A stretch of DNA of 64,000 nucleotides from Talpa occidentalis (GCF_014898055.3 NW_023601104.1:45939199-46003198); one strand, 5' to 3'. Positions 48,101-60,334 are shown, counted from the first letter of the stretch. The notes: a model not told the origin generated them from the letters alone. Numbers and translations are program-made.

Positions 48101-48998
48101 ATATATTTTCCTCTTATTACTGCTTTTGCTGCATCCCATACATTTAGGATATTGGTGTCCTCCTTGTCATTCAATTCAAAGAATTTTTTAATTTCTTCTT
48201 TGATCTCCTCGTTAGTCCAGTGGTCTTCCAGTAGTGTGGCTTTTAATCTCCATGAGGTAGGATAGTTCCTTGCCTTCTTTTATGATTTATTTCTAGTTTG
48301 ATGCCTTCGTGGTCAGAAAAGATGGTTGGTATGATTTCAATCTTGGTGTATCTGTTGATGTTTGTCTTGTGCCCCAGTATGTGATCGATCCTGGAGAATG
48401 ATCCGTGTGCACTTGAGAAGAATGTGTACTCCGTTTTTTTTGGGTTTAGTGTTCTATAGATGTCTGTTAAGCCCAAATGCTCTAGGTCCTTATTTAGAGC
48501 TTTAGTTTCTTTACTTATTTTTTGTCTTGTTGATCTATCCATTGTTGATAGTGGTGTGTTGAAGTCTCCCACTACATATGTGTTTTCTCTGATGTCTGTT
48601 TTCAGAGAGGACAACAGTTGTCTGATATATTTTGGTGCTCTTTCGTTTAGTGAGTATATGTTAATGAGTGTTATTTCTTCTTGAAGTATTGTCCCCTTAA
48701 TCATAATGTAGTGACCATTGGGGTCTCTTTTTATTTTTTTGAGTTTGAAGTCTGTTTTATCTGATATAAGTATAGCTGTTCCTGCTTTCTTTTTTGGCCC
48801 ATTTGCTTGTAGGATTGTTTTCCATCCTTTGACTTTGAGCCTATTTTTATCTTTTGTAGCTAAATGTGTTTCCTGGAGACAGCAAAAGGTTGGGTTTTGT
48901 TTCTTAATCCAGGCTGCAACTCTGTGTCTTTTTATTGAAGAGTTTAGTCCATTTACATTTAGAGTTAATATTGATATGTTAGCATCTGTATTTGCCAT
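45173..48998 (-). pseudogene. L1 ORF2 (endonuclease / reverse transcriptase), frameshifted
   Basis: ORF2 of L1 encodes an APE-like endonuclease that nicks target DNA and a reverse transcriptase that copies L1 RNA onto it. Here it lies in five successive frame segments. 48243-48998 is the endonuclease from Met, with N of NVNGLN, E of QETHL, GDFN, SRIDH and SDH motifs all present. 47770-48174 is the linker. 46436-47716 is the RT, with FADD at 46892-46903 and SPGPDGF and [10 protein letters not shown] motifs. 46248-46457 and 45173-46231 are the thumb and C-terminal part, with a Cys/His cluster C-X3-C-X7-H-X4-C. Catalytic residues look intact, but the segments are separated by single-base-type frameshifts near 48240, 47770, 46440 and 46240. 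The product would stop after the endonuclease domain. Confidence 0.93.
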
Positions 48999-49075
48999 TA
49001 TGTTTGTCTTTCCTTTGATTTATTTATTTATTCTTTTAATAACTTTTTTTTTTTTTTTTTGGTCTTCTTTCGTTG

Positions 49076-50058
49076 TTATTCGTCCCTCTGAGGTTCTGGC
49101 TTTAGGATTCCTTGTAGTATTTTTTGGAGTGGGGGTTTAGTCGCAATGAAATTCCGGAGTTTCTCTTTGTCTGGGAAGGTCCATATTCTTTCTTCATGGA
49201 GGAAAGAGAGCTTTGCGGGATAGAGTATTCTTGGTTGGCATCTGTTTTCTTGGAGTCTGTTGACTATGTCCCTCCACTCTCTCCTTGCCCGTAGTGTTTC
49301 TTCAGAGAAGTCTGATGTCAGCCTGATTGGTTTTCCTTTGAATGTTATCTGTTTCTTCCCTCTTGTCAGCTTCATTATTTTTTCCTTGTCCTGGATTCTT
49401 GGGAGCTTTACTATTATGTGTCTTGCTGTGTTTTTCCTTTCGTCGTGGAAGTTTGGTGTTCTTCTTGCTTCTTGTATATCAATTTTCAGCTCCTTCTTCT
49501 CATTTGGGAAGTTCTCTTCAATTATATCCATGAATATTTTCTCTGTTCCTACATCTCTCTCCTCTCCTTCTGGAATTCCTATAACTCTTATATTTCCTTT
49601 CCTCATGGAGTCAGATAGTTCCCGAAGTCTTTCTTCATTCTTTTTCCTTCGTACTTCTCTTTCCTTTTCTGTTTTGGTTCTTTATATTTCTGTGTCTTCA
49701 AGATTACTTATTCGTTCTTCCATTTCATCTATTCTGCTTTCATTGCTTTTCCCAGAGTTCTTTAGTTCCTCCATTAATTCTTTGATCTCCTGCATTTCTC
49801 TTACTTCCCTCTTTAGGGACTCAATTTCCTTCTTCTGATCTATCACTTTTTTAATCATGGCAATTTTAAATTCTCTTTCTGGAAGGCTCAGAAGTTCTTC
49901 CAAGTTGCTGTCGTTGCAATCTGGGAGTGGTTTTCTTTTTGTGGTGTGCTTCTTTCCTGAGGAGTTTTTAGGTTGCGTGTGGTTCTTCTACTCCCTACTG
50001 TCTGTTTTCTAATTTGTCGTATGCGTTGGGACACTGTGTTGCTCGGACTGACTGACAT
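49076..50058 (-). pseudogene. L1 ORF1 (RNA-binding chaperone), disrupted
   Basis: ORF1 protein coats L1 RNA as a trimer. Three segments are seen. An N-terminal part lies upstream of about 49888; I take Met at 50058 (MSVSPSN) as the likely start, with an alternative Met at 50103. A heptad-rich, charged coiled coil lies at 49682-49903 (LKREVREMQEIKELMEELK region). The RRM plus C-terminal domain lies at 49076-49606, with IRVIGIPEGEE and a basic-rich end. A frameshift lies near 49890-49900, and one in-frame TAA at 49682-49684 splits the coiled coil from the RRM. Total length of about 325 codons is normal for mammalian L1. Confidence 0.88.
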
Positions 50059-50103
50059 CTTGGGTGAACTTCTCCGCTCCCCTCTGGCTATTCCAGGAGC
50101 CAT

Positions 50104-50608
50104 CTCTGTCTTCTGGGGGAGCTTTCTGCTGGTTTTAGGCAGTTTTTACTGAAGAAATGTCCCTGTTCTCAAATGGCGAAGCGGGATGCAGTCCCTGTGC
50201 CTCCGGTTTCAGGCACACTCTTCTGCGCACCTGGTCTGCCCCGGACGTGGGTGCCTGCTCCCTCTGTGGGCTCAGACTGCTGGTCGGAAGGGGCCTGGCG
50301 TGGAATAACTTCCCGGCTGGCCACTGGGTCCTCCAGAAACCTTCTGCCCTTTTCAAGCAGTCTTAAGAAATGTCCGGCAGCCCGGGCTGTGTGTGCGTCT
50401 CCCGGGGTCTTTGTTCTTCTCTAATGGCGCCCGGAGCCGTTCGCTCACCGCCGTGGCGGATCCTGCAGGGTTCGCCTCAGCTCCCGTTCACGGGGTGTGG
50501 TGGCTGCAATAGTTCCTTTCCACTCACAGTCCCGCTTGCTGCGTCGTTTGTTCTTGTGGGCCGTTTTGGTTTGCTGTTTCCCTCCTCTCTGCCGGTCGGA
50601 GAGTCTAC
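50104..50608 (-). promoter_or_regulatory. L1 5'UTR with internal promoter region
   Basis: About 500 bp of GC-rich, CpG-containing DNA precedes ORF1 and contrasts sharply with the AT-rich surroundings. Mammalian L1 5'UTRs act as internal RNA polymerase II promoters, and some also drive antisense transcription. Activity here is inferred from position and composition only. Open frames across it on both strands reflect high GC, not genes. Confidence 0.7.
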
Positions 50609-50759
50609 CCTATTCATTTTGATTGTTGTAGTGTTTCACGGTGTGAATAGGTGATAACTTATTTTGCAAATCTCAACTGACAGGCATTTAGGCTATTTGC
50701 AATGTTGTGCTACAAGTAATGTTTTGATATATTTTAATGAGCATTCTTTTATCTGTGCT

Positions 50760-50806
50760 CTTGTGTATGAATGAGTGTGTGTGTATGTGTTTGTGTGTGT
50801 ATTTAA
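50760..50806. repeat. impure (TG)n microsatellite
   Basis: An alternating TG-rich run with TA and TT interruptions. Confidence 0.85.
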
Positions 50807-51065
50807 GGTGGATAAAAACTTATTAGATCATACAGACTCTGCCAAATCAGTCTTCCAATTTGTACTCTCACTCTTGGTCTAATACAAATTACCCCATATA
50901 TTAGACAAAGAATATCAACTTTTTAATTCAGGTTAAATTATCTTTATGGGTTTAACTTACATTTCTCAATGTACTATTAGTTTGTTCATCTTCCATAAGT
51001 TTATTCCACAGCCTGTTTTTGCTTTTTTTGTGAATTTTCTGTTCACATAATTTGCATATTTTTCT

Positions 51066-51331
51066 TTTTTAAAAAAGATTTATTTATTTATTTATACTAG
51101 CACTGGGTACAGTCAGATGCACGAGACGGTGAGAGAATTCACCAGAGCCAGAGCGGGGAACATAACATGCAGACTGACGAAACACACTGCTGAGGGGAGC
51201 AGTGGGCGCGGCAGGAGAGTTCTGTGAGCCATGTGGGACCCTCTCCAGCGGCCTGGGATGGAACTGGCGCTGCAGAGGCGGTGGGAAGCTTCTCAGTCCA
51301 GTGCTCAAGGCAGCGCCACCAGGGGAGGCCC
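51066..51331 (-). mobile_element. tRNA-derived SINE, 18-bp TSD
   Basis: The minus strand has the head GGCCTCCCCTGGTGGCGC, a body related to the GC-rich type and the tail TATAAATAAATAAATAAATC followed by TTTTTTAAAA. The 18-bp repeats TAATTTGCATATTTTTCT at 51048-51065 and 51332-51349 are perfect. Part of the head and B-box region is shortened. Confidence 0.93.
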
Positions 51332-51349
51332 TAATTTGCATATTTTTCT

Positions 51350-52539
51350 GCATTGGTGTTCTTTTTCCTGCCCATTTGGAGGATGGCCTATTATTCGCCA
51401 TGCTTCTTTATTATGTACGTCTTTTCAACTTTTATAAAAACTATGTCTTGTTAAAGAAACCATATAGTACACCATTAATTTGTAAAGCATAATTGAATTA
51501 TTTGCATTTTAGCTGATGTAAGCTTGGCCTTATGATAAATTTTTGAAAATTTAATTTTAAATATTTAACCCCTTCCAATAATTATGGGCACTTCAGATTT
51601 TATCTCAGATTATGCCAGTCCTTCAGAAACATTCTATGCAGGCTGCAATATTTTGACCACTGTGACCTGAATTGATGGCCATTTTTTAAAGTCCTATGAA
51701 AGATTATTGCTTTAATGTTAAAAATTGTATTATCTGCAGGAAAATTATGAATGTTATGAATTTGGTTATATTCTGCAAGTTGATCATCAAGGGAGAACTA
51801 TTTCTCAAATCATGTTATCACAAATAAATACAGATTTTCTGAGTAATTGCTTTAAAAACATACACCACTACATAGTTTGTTTACTTCTTTACATTGGTTG
51901 CCAGACAGCTTGGAACAAAATTTATCAGAAGATAGGTTCAAAGCAATTACTAAGATACCAACTATATTTTATAAAGTTCTGTGTACTTTGTTATTTTTGC
52001 ACACTTACTTTCACTATGTGCTTATTTCTTCTCTTGCTTTTAAGAAAGTATGTTGCATCTATATTTGAAAGCTATGAAAAGATTTTGTAAATTAATTTTA
52101 TTTAGGTAGATAGTTAGATACAATCTGCTTTTACACAAGATGTTACAGTGAAACTCATATTCTATTGTGCCAAAGCTATAAAGCTTTGACTAATGTTTAA
52201 ATTTGATAAGATACAAAGGAAGGAAATATTTTCAAAATGCTTTCTATTAAACAGAAAAAATGATAGCTATCTTGTTCATATAAGAGGTATATTCACCTGT
52301 TAATAATGTTAGTAAGGGATTGAAAAATTATTGAAGGTTTGCATTTACTGATATAAAACATCACTAAAATAATTTTTTCATGGATCTGTTTTCTTTCATA
52401 AAACATACTGGTAAAGTTTTTTTAAAGAAAAATTTTTATTAGGAAAAGTATAAATAATCAACTTAGTCATAAATAACTGTTAAAGTAATGTTTTGCATTA
52501 ATTGACTATACTTAGATTTTAGGATTAATCACTACAGGT
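51350..52539. other. unassigned AT-rich sequence
   Basis: The 121-codon plus-strand frame at 51725-52090 has hydrophobic runs but no recognisable family, RNA-processing signals or codon bias, so I do not call it a gene. Confidence 0.35.
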
Positions 52540-52990
52540 AGTTGTTGTAGACTTTTTGTGTCCCCCTAAAAAGATATGTTCAATTCCTGAACCGCAATAA
52601 ATATTTGTGAATGTGCCCTTGTTTGGGAATATGGTAATTGCACTGTAATTAAGTTAGAATAAGGTCATAATGGGTAGGAATAGTTCCTGATCCAATGACT
52701 AGCTTGCTTACATGAAGATGGAAATAGGGACAGACAGGAGGAATGCTATGCGATTGCAGAGGTAGAGACAGGAGTAATGTGGATTCCAAAGGTCAAGGAA
52801 TAACAAGATTAGAAACATCACAAACTAGAAAGAGACTAGAAAGGATTCTTCTCTAGAGATTTTGGAGAGAGGTCTCTGAAAACACCTTGACTTGGGACTT
52901 CTAGCTCCAGAATTGTGAGCCAATAAATATTTGTAGTTTTGAGTCATTTAAGTTTGTGATTAGTTTGTACAGCAATTCTAGGACTCTAAC
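52540..52990 (+). mobile_element. MLT1-type MaLR solo LTR
   Basis: 'gactttttgtgtccccctaa', 'ttaagttagaataaggtcat', 'cgacttgggacttctag'-like text, 'ccagaattgtgagccaataa' and an end 'tctaggactctaacaatg' follow the well-known MLT1 LTR order in sense orientation. No internal sequence adjoins it. It is non-coding and diverged. Confidence 0.75.
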
Positions 52991-53610
52991 AATGGTTATT
53001 ATTTCTGGACAGAATTATATTACAGTACAGTACCTAAGAGAAACATATTAGGGACCAGTAATACTTTGTGTTCTCCATTTTGTCTCTATGATTATGACTA
53101 ATGAAACTAAAATGTTGAATTTTGATACCACAAATGCCAGTCAGATAGGAAATTTGGAGATAAAGGGGTTTTAAAAAATTACTCCAGGAATAAATGTAAG
53201 AATTTCAATATTCAAACTAAATAAAGGACTGTATTAGGAAAAATTCTGTAAATTTAGGTAGGAAAGTGTCTGATCTCCCAAAATCAGGGTCAGTTTTCAT
53301 ATTTTAAAAAAATGAGCAATGGTAAATCTAATTATAAGAACTTTATCTACAAACATAACAATAATTTACCTTTTTATCTATTTTCTCTGTACCAACATTT
53401 TAAAAATCACTGAAGCTACTCTTTCAATAAAATATTTTAAGAGATTGTATTTTTCATTAAATGATTCATGTCTAGAAAATTGCCATGGACCATTCTTTAA
53501 ATATCATATATGCAATTCTGTATTTACTTAAAGTAAGGAACTACATTGTCTAATGAGAATGCCAATGTTTGAATGACCTAATTCTGAAAGATTGCTACTA
53601 TGGGAGTAAG
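52991..53610. other. unassigned sequence
   Basis: No gene or clear repeat is seen. The right end is the SINE target site. Confidence 0.35.
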
Positions 53611-53620
53611 AAAGAAATCA

Positions 53621-53883
53621 GAGGACTCCCTGGTGGTGCAAAGGGTTAAGTCTCAGCACTATGAAGCCATCTGCTATCACTGCAGCATGAGTTCGATCCC
53701 CAGTAAGGAAGTGACTGACATGGCACAGCAGACCTCTCTTGTCTCACCCACTCTCCCCTCAGCAGTATATTTCAGTTAATCTGCCTGTTCTGTTCCCCAC
53801 TCAGTCTCTGGTGAATCGTCTCATACCCCGCACCTCTGGCCTGCACCCCAGTTCTTGTATGCATAAATAAATAATTTTTTTAA
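53621..53883 (+). mobile_element. tRNA-derived SINE (older type)
   Basis: The head GAGGACTCCCTGGTGGTGCA, B box GTTCGATCCCC, full body and tail ATGCATAAATAAATAATTTT are present. The 10-bp repeats AAAGAAATCA (53611-53620 and 53884-53893) bound it. Confidence 0.93.
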
Positions 53884-53893
53884 AAAGAAATCA

Positions 53894-55494
53894 ATTTAAA
53901 GAAGTACTAGTCTCTACTGTTTACTAAAGTGTGTTTAGTCGTTATGAGCAAGAAAATAAAAAATAAATAGTAGAGGACTTATTAGTTGCTAATCAGATTA
54001 CAGAAAATACAACAATCCTTTGTGATAACATATAGTCACCTTGGATAGATGATCTAGTCACTTTCTAACTATGGAATTTTCATGTTTAGAAATATTCATT
54101 ACCCTAAAAATTCATGAGATGTACCACAATTGTAGTCTGCTTTAGGTACTTTAAAGTTTTCTTCACAATGTATCTCAGCCATAAAACTCATTCATCACGT
54201 TAGATGGGAGAAGACAAGTTTCCCATGACATGATCTTAACTTGTATTCATGATGATTAATCATTGCACAAGAGGAGTGAGGTCAATGGAAATTCATCATT
54301 CTCATAGTTTGCCATTTAAATTCAAAGAAAAAGGGCCATAGCAGAGCAATGTAGCCTTTAAAAATAGTTCTATAATATGAAGCTCCTAAATTTTCTTTAG
54401 AATATAGCAGTGGTAACAGTGTTCTTTTAACCTTGGGATTTTTAGCTATTTTTTCTACTGAGACATTTATCACTTTGGGATGCTTTCACTAGAAAATTTA
54501 CATACATGGATCTAATTTATTAACATAGGTTTTGCATAATTTTATAGAAGTAAGATTATTATAAAGGTGATTCTAATATGTTAGTGCATAACTATCTCAC
54601 ATTTGTGCAGTCCTTACATATTTAAAAATCTAATCATTCTATTCCCAAGTTTTATAATTTTTTTCTTTTTTTTTTGTGAAGAGGCCTGACAGTGAGATTT
54701 ATAATTGAGAAATAATTTTGAACAAGCATTATATTAATTAGAGTTTGGATTACTTAACATTTCTGACACAGTAAGATAAATAATAAGTTAAAAGCTACAG
54801 ATAATACACTTTAACATCCATGCATTTCACTATATGTAAATTTAACTTCAATTTAAAAAAATCCACAAGAAGACTTAACCAATTCTCTGCTCTTACAAAA
54901 AATTTGATATGTAAGAATGAAGGATTAAAATTTCTAAATATTATCATTTATTACATATTCCCATCAAACATTTTACAAATGATAGTCTGATTTTCTTGCA
55001 GTGTATGTCATTCTAAGATAAAAAATTGAGACATTTGCTTGCAAAATAGCAATTACTGCAATTATTTTCACAGAGAGATTCAGGAATGTAAGGACCTTTG
55101 TGATGTGGTACTTAACCACCTCCCTAATTTCATTTTTCATGCTCCCTCCATGTGCTCCCATATTAACAACTTCATTCCTACTATCACTTATTCTTTTAAG
55201 CACATACGTTAATAGCACAAAGAACTGTCTATGCAAAATCTTGTCTTCTAAGACCTTCTAGGCACTCTGTTCCCACTACCTCACAGAAGTTGCAGTCCAA
55301 TATTCTCTTTGTTGTGAAATTCAGGGGTCACTTTTCAATCTATATTTTAATTGTCAGCAGAATTCAATGTGAATGATTCCTTCCTCCTTTGGTAATTTTC
55401 TATTTTTGTTGACTTCTACTCAGCCATCTGATAACTTCATATTGGGACTCCTCTTATCTCTCTATGAAGACACACATGCTGTGTCCAAATTCCA
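53894..55494. other. unassigned AT-rich sequence
   Basis: No supported gene. The 87-codon minus-strand frame at 54973-55236 shows no known domain. Confidence 0.35.
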
Positions 55495-55690
55495 GTCTTA
55501 CTACTTAACTTACTGTATGATTTTGGGAAAGTCTCTTACCCTTCCTGTGTTTCAGTTCTATCATCTCTAAAATGGAGGTAATGATAGTACCTACTTTACA
55601 GAATTATTGTACTAAGAGATAATATAAACAAAATATAACAGTCCCTGAACTTATTAAGTGCTTTATAATTGTTAGTGGTGCTTATTATCA
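55495..55690 (+). repeat. MIR fossil
   Basis: 'tgattttgggaaagtctctt', 'tgtttcagttctatcatctc', 'aaaatggaggtaatgatagt', 'ttattaagtgctttataatt' follow the MIR core in sense orientation. Confidence 0.75.
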
Positions 55691-55879
55691 CAAGTCCCTA
55701 GAATATCTCCTTTAATAGCATTACTTTAATTACTATCTCCATGTTGATAATAACCAAATTTGTATTTTTTTAAACAGTGAATATATGTTTCCACAAATAG
55801 TTTTAGCTGCCAATTTGGCATTTCCACTATATGTTTAAAGGACATATTAAACCTTACATGCACAAAATGAAAATCTAGA

Positions 55880-56230
55880 TATATTTCTTACACACCCATT
55901 TTATTTCCTTTTGGACACTATCATCAATTTGAAAGCTCAAGTGAAAAATCTTGGGAGTAATCCTTCATTTATTACTTTTTCTTATTAATTGATTTACTCC
56001 ATTGGCAAGCCCTATTTGTTCTATCCTTGTGGTGTATAGTTTAAACCCATTCTTCTCTCTGAATCTCCATCGCAACCAGTCTCGTCAAAGTGACCATCAC
56101 TTTTTGTCTGATATTATTTTCTAGAAAGTCCTCCAGTTTCTATTCTTGCCATTTTGTAACTCATTCCTATACAACTACTCTGATAATCTTTCTGAAACAT
56201 GTAAGTTCACATGAAGTACATCGCAGTCAT
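55880..56230 (+). repeat. possible LINE-2 fragment
   Basis: The 'ctccatcgcaaccagtctcg ... gaccatcac' and 'ctactctgataatctttctg' blocks resemble sense L2 internal sequence, very diverged. Confidence 0.4.
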
Positions 56231-56234
56231 TCAA

Positions 56235-57080
56235 AAATACTTGCTGGATGAATCAATTCATGTGTTATGAGCTAGGTACCAGAGAATCTCAGTGGTGTTA
56301 AAAAAAGCAGACACTGTCTTAAGTTTAAAGCTTTCTTGAGACAAAATTCAGATTATTATGAAGGAGAATAAATAGAAAGTGAGCAATTTACTTACAGCAA
56401 GACTGTTAAGGAAGTTTACTCTTAAGTGGGTATATTTTAAGTAGACATATGCAGAATGAGAAGGAGCTACTCTGGTGAAGGCAGAGGATTTCTGGGAGGT
56501 GAAAGCTCTTGTGCTTTTCATAAAATCCAAAGATAGTAAATGTGTCTGGAGCTATGTTAGGGAAAGAAATAAGTTTGGAAATTAGACCAGGGACAGATCT
56601 TCTTAGACTTTGGTATGAAAACTGGAGGTGATTTTTTTATTAAGAGACCACTCAATGGTTTTAAGCAGGGACATTAAATAATCCAATCTATGTTTGTAGA
56701 AGCTAAGGACTGGCTTCTCTGTGGAAGGGCTGGAAGGAATTGAGTGAAAAGAGGGTAACCACAATGGAAGTAACAATTTGGTGATAAAATGAATAATCAA
56801 GATGACTTGCTGATATATGACCATGAAGAATGGGGAAGGAAGCATTTAAGGATGGTTCCAATTGCCAGTGGATATTGATGCCAGCTTGTGAATTGGGAGG
56901 TGAGAAGTTCCATATTTGACCCAATTCAAGAGAGAAGTTTGTGTTAGAGACATAAATTTGAAAGCAATCAACACACAGAGGCATATTATCAAGGCAATAA
57001 TTGAAATGTCCTAGAAAGAAAGCACCGAGAAAGACTAGGGACGAAATTCCAGTTATTAAAGCTTGAAAGAAAGAGGATAT
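56235..57080 (-). repeat. LINE-2 fossil
   Basis: The plus strand resembles antisense L2: 'cattcaaaaatacttgctgg' at the 3' end, then 'atggttttaagcagggacat', 'gggaggtgagaagttccata' and 'gagacataaatttgaaagca'. The minus-strand frame at 56703-57083 lies inside it and has no known protein features. Confidence 0.6.
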
Positions 57081-57214
57081 CAAGAATGTGATACATATAT
57101 GCCATATCGCTTTTCTATATCTATTTCTTTCACAATAGCACCTTTATAATCTACTTTGGCAAACTTCTCTTCCTCACAAAGACACTACTTTTATTGCATG
57201 TCTATTATAAGTAA

Positions 57215-57430
57215 TGACAATTATTTAACCAATATTTATCAAGTGATTATTAAATGCCAAATGTACCTTAAATACATGTGTTGAATGTATTATTCCACTT
57301 AACCCTCATTACAACAATTGTGTGAGGTAGCTATTATTATACTATAACAAGGATGAGAAACAAAGTAACTTATAACTGGTTACCAATGGAACTGAGAGTT
57401 GAGCCCAGATAGTTAATATTAAAGTCTATG
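57215..57430 (-). repeat. MIR fossil
   Basis: 'tatcaagtgattattaaatg', 'tattccacttaaccctcatt', 'tgtgaggtagctattattat', 'gttgagcccagatagttaa' follow antisense MIR order. Confidence 0.75.
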
Positions 57431-57609
57431 TATATTTCCACACTGTTTTGTTTCATACATATCTAGCATTTTACTTTCACAGTGTATTTTGCATGTGCAC
57501 AGAAGTAATAAATATAAGAATGAAAAGAAAAAGGAATATAAATAGAAATTTAAATTATACTTTTTTTCTCCCTTATTAAACTATTAGCAAGTGGAAATTA
57601 CAATTCATG

Positions 57610-57695
57610 GACTACTGAATTTTGCAGTGTCTGTGCCACCAGTGTTTGATGTACATAGCAGATACTAAACAAATACTAGTTGTATGAGTAAATGC
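57610..57695 (+). repeat. LINE-2 3' terminus fossil
   Basis: 'gtacatagcagatactaaac' and 'aaatactagttgtatgagta' match the L2 3' end. Confidence 0.5.
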
Positions 57696-59044
57696 CTGAC
57701 CCAATTCAAGAGTTAATTCTGATAAACTTTTAAGTTCTTCTACTTCATCTGTTATTTGCATATCTATATATTCAATTGTTCAAGGTTAGAGGTAGAATCA
57801 TATCTTCATCAGTGGAATTTTAAATCTAAGCTCTTAGTTAAGTTTATCAGACCTAAGCTTTGCTGTGTACATCTTCTCCCTACCAAAATTACTTTTTCCA
57901 AGATTACATCACCAAAATATCATGCTGGTTGTTTATTAAATTATTTTATGTAATTTGTCCTAAGTTGTTATTTTATGCAATTTGTTCAAGCCTATCTTTT
58001 TTTTCTGGATTCCCCACCATTTTGAAGTAGTCTTCTATTACTAAGAATTTAATTTCATGCTGCTCTCAAGTATCTTGAATGGAGACCAAAATGTGTCTGA
58101 CTTCTGGAATGGTAAAATACTAATTTTGTATAATTCACCAAAGATAACTGTGTTAAATGTTCTTTGCTGTAAAAATGCAGTAGAAATAAAGAAATATTCT
58201 TTTAAAGTAATATTAATTCAGCAAACTACCTTTTATTGTTAGAATTATGAAAGAATGTAGCTTTAAAAGGACTAGAATTATTACTGAATTAAAAGATAAA
58301 TTGTCTCTATTTTAACAATGACTGGGTTCTGCATCAGAAAAGTTGACATCATTAAAATGTTTCACTTTGTCAGGCAATTTCCAATGAGACCACTTCTGTT
58401 ATTAAGACGCTTTCATTTCTTTTACACACTTTCCAAAATGCAAACTGTTTTCCTATATAATTGAAGCCAAAACACTCAAAAAAATGTTTCCATGCAACGT
58501 GTATTATACAATCATGGGGCTGTATCTACTAGTTTAAACATCATTTCTATTTCATTTGCAGGACAATTTTGCTTCCTCCCCTATGCCAGGTATAGAAAGA
58601 TCTCAGCTGGAATTCACAGGTAACAGGTTATTTTTGGGTAGAGGGAAAAATCATTGAAGACAATTTTATACTCCTCCAAATGGGCTTAATTGGAAATATA
58701 TTTTAAGTTGAACATTCTCCTTAGTTTTACTTAGTCTATGTTTTGATACCTGAGAATCTCTACTTAGCAGACAAACTTCCATATAAACATTCATTCTGCA
58801 AAATCACTCAGTACATCTGCTGTAATTTAACAATTTTCTTTTCAAGTTTTAAAATTGAAGCAATATTGCATCATAAAATTATGTAAGTTTAAAGTGTGTA
58901 TCATTAAAAGTCAATGTGTATTTGTTACATAAATTTCATTTTGGAGCTTTTAATTTCCATCCCATATACAAGTCATATGAAGATATACTTAAAAATTAAT
59001 TTTTCAGTTGTTCATATATCTGTGCAACTTAGGGGTTCCATTTT
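57696..59044. other. unassigned AT-rich sequence
   Basis: No gene or assignable repeat is seen. Confidence 0.35.
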
Positions 59045-59645
59045 ATTTATTCAGACTTGCACATATTTCACTTACCCTTCCTCCAAACCTCCCATGCCAA
59101 CATGCTCTCTCTTCTTCCCCTGTCCCCCTTCTTCCTCCCCACTGCGTTCTTTCTGGTAATCAGTATATTTTTCACAAAACGTAAGAGATATTTTTGCTGT
59201 GCTTTGCCAGTATATATTTTTTGTTATTTATATTCCACAGGTAAATGAAACCATCCATATCTGTCAGTTTCTGCCTTATTTTACTTAACATAATCATCTC
59301 AAGGCCTATTTCATCTTTGATATTATATGAGTAGTATTCCATTGAGTAAATATTCCTATATTCCTAATAGTTATATGTCATTGGGCACTTAGGTTGTTTC
59401 CATGACTTGGTAATTATGTTTAGTGCTATTATGAAGATATTATATATACATATTAATATCTTAATATTAGTATTTTCATATTCTTTGGGTAAATACTTAG
59501 CAGATGTATTACTTTCCACTTTTATTTTTTAAAAGGATTTCCACTTTTATTTTTTTAAGGTATCATCATACTATTTTCCATACTTAATGATTTTCTAAGG
59601 ATGCTTTGTATATGGCAGGTGATGAGTCATTCCAGATTTAATATG
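59045..59645 (-). repeat. old L1M 3' end
   Basis: The plus strand shows the antisense L1 ORF2 C-terminal landmarks: 'gtaaatgaaaccatccatat', 'ttattttacttaacataatc', 'gagtagtattccattgagta', 'gggcacttaggttgtttcca' and 'ttctttgggtaaatacttag'. It is highly diverged. Confidence 0.7.
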
Positions 59646-60334
59646 TCCTCTAAAGAACTATATCCAAACCAGTCTGGTCACTGGTAATATCATAAGTCAT
59701 TCAGTGGTTCTATTTTGTGGTTTAATATCATTAATTTTTGTTTATTATAATCTATTATTTTTTATTGAAGTAACACTTGTTTAGAACATTGTATTATTCT
59801 ACTCTGTTGACCTTTCACTTGTTACCTTCAAACTAGTTCCTACTATGCCCTGCACAGAGGAACAAATGAATTTACATGCTCTAATTTATTACTTGCCATC
59901 CCAACTCCTTCATTACTTTCACTTTTTGTAAACTACCTCTCATTGTCACAATGAACTTTAGCCTCTGCATTTATGTAATCTATTGCTCTACTTTGATTAA
60001 TTGGAATCTTAATGATACACTTAACATTACAGAACCTATTATCTCTTTGACCTACTTAGTATCTCTAGACCTATTATTAACATCAATATTATCTTAAATA
60101 ATCCCTACCTTCCATATGCTATACTCAATGCCCACACTGTATAGCTATAATTAAGAATATTATTAACAATGTGCTTAAAGTGCACTAATAACGCATGTTA
60201 GCTAACTTCGTCTTAATCCACATTAGAACAATTATATTTTTATTTCTCAGAAATCACCAGATAAAACCAATCTACCTTCATGGATCACCTCCCTTTTTCA
60301 ACAAGGAGATATAGAAATCTTCTAAACTAAAAAT
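59646..60334. other. unassigned AT-rich sequence
   Basis: No features are recognised. Confidence 0.35.

Larger units (their letters stand above)
44992..50608 (-). mobile_element. near full-length LINE-1 (5.6 kb) with 12-bp TSD
   Basis: On the minus strand this has the complete L1 layout: a GC- and CpG-rich 5'UTR (about 50104-50608), ORF1, a roughly 80-bp inter-ORF gap, ORF2 (endonuclease, RT, Cys-rich C-terminus), a short 3'UTR with a G-rich tract, and poly(A), seen as poly(T) from 44992. Direct repeats CCTATTCATTTT at 44980-44991 and 50609-50620 define the insertion. ORF1 has a frameshift and a stop; ORF2 has about four frameshifts, so it cannot retrotranspose autonomously. Its low divergence from the copy at 493-1830 suggests a family that was active fairly recently. 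The 5' end may be complete or lightly truncated. Confidence 0.95.

Noticed and set aside
50135..50654. Several overlapping frames in GC-rich DNA suggesting a CpG-island gene
   Set aside because: The region is the 5'UTR of the minus-strand L1; GC content explains the open frames.
51725..52090. A 121-codon open frame with hydrophobic stretches, possible membrane protein
   Set aside because: AT-rich composition alone gives such frames; no recognisable domain, splice signals or neighbouring gene structure.
56703..57083. A 126-codon minus-strand frame
   Set aside because: It lies within a decayed LINE-2 and shows no recognisable protein features.
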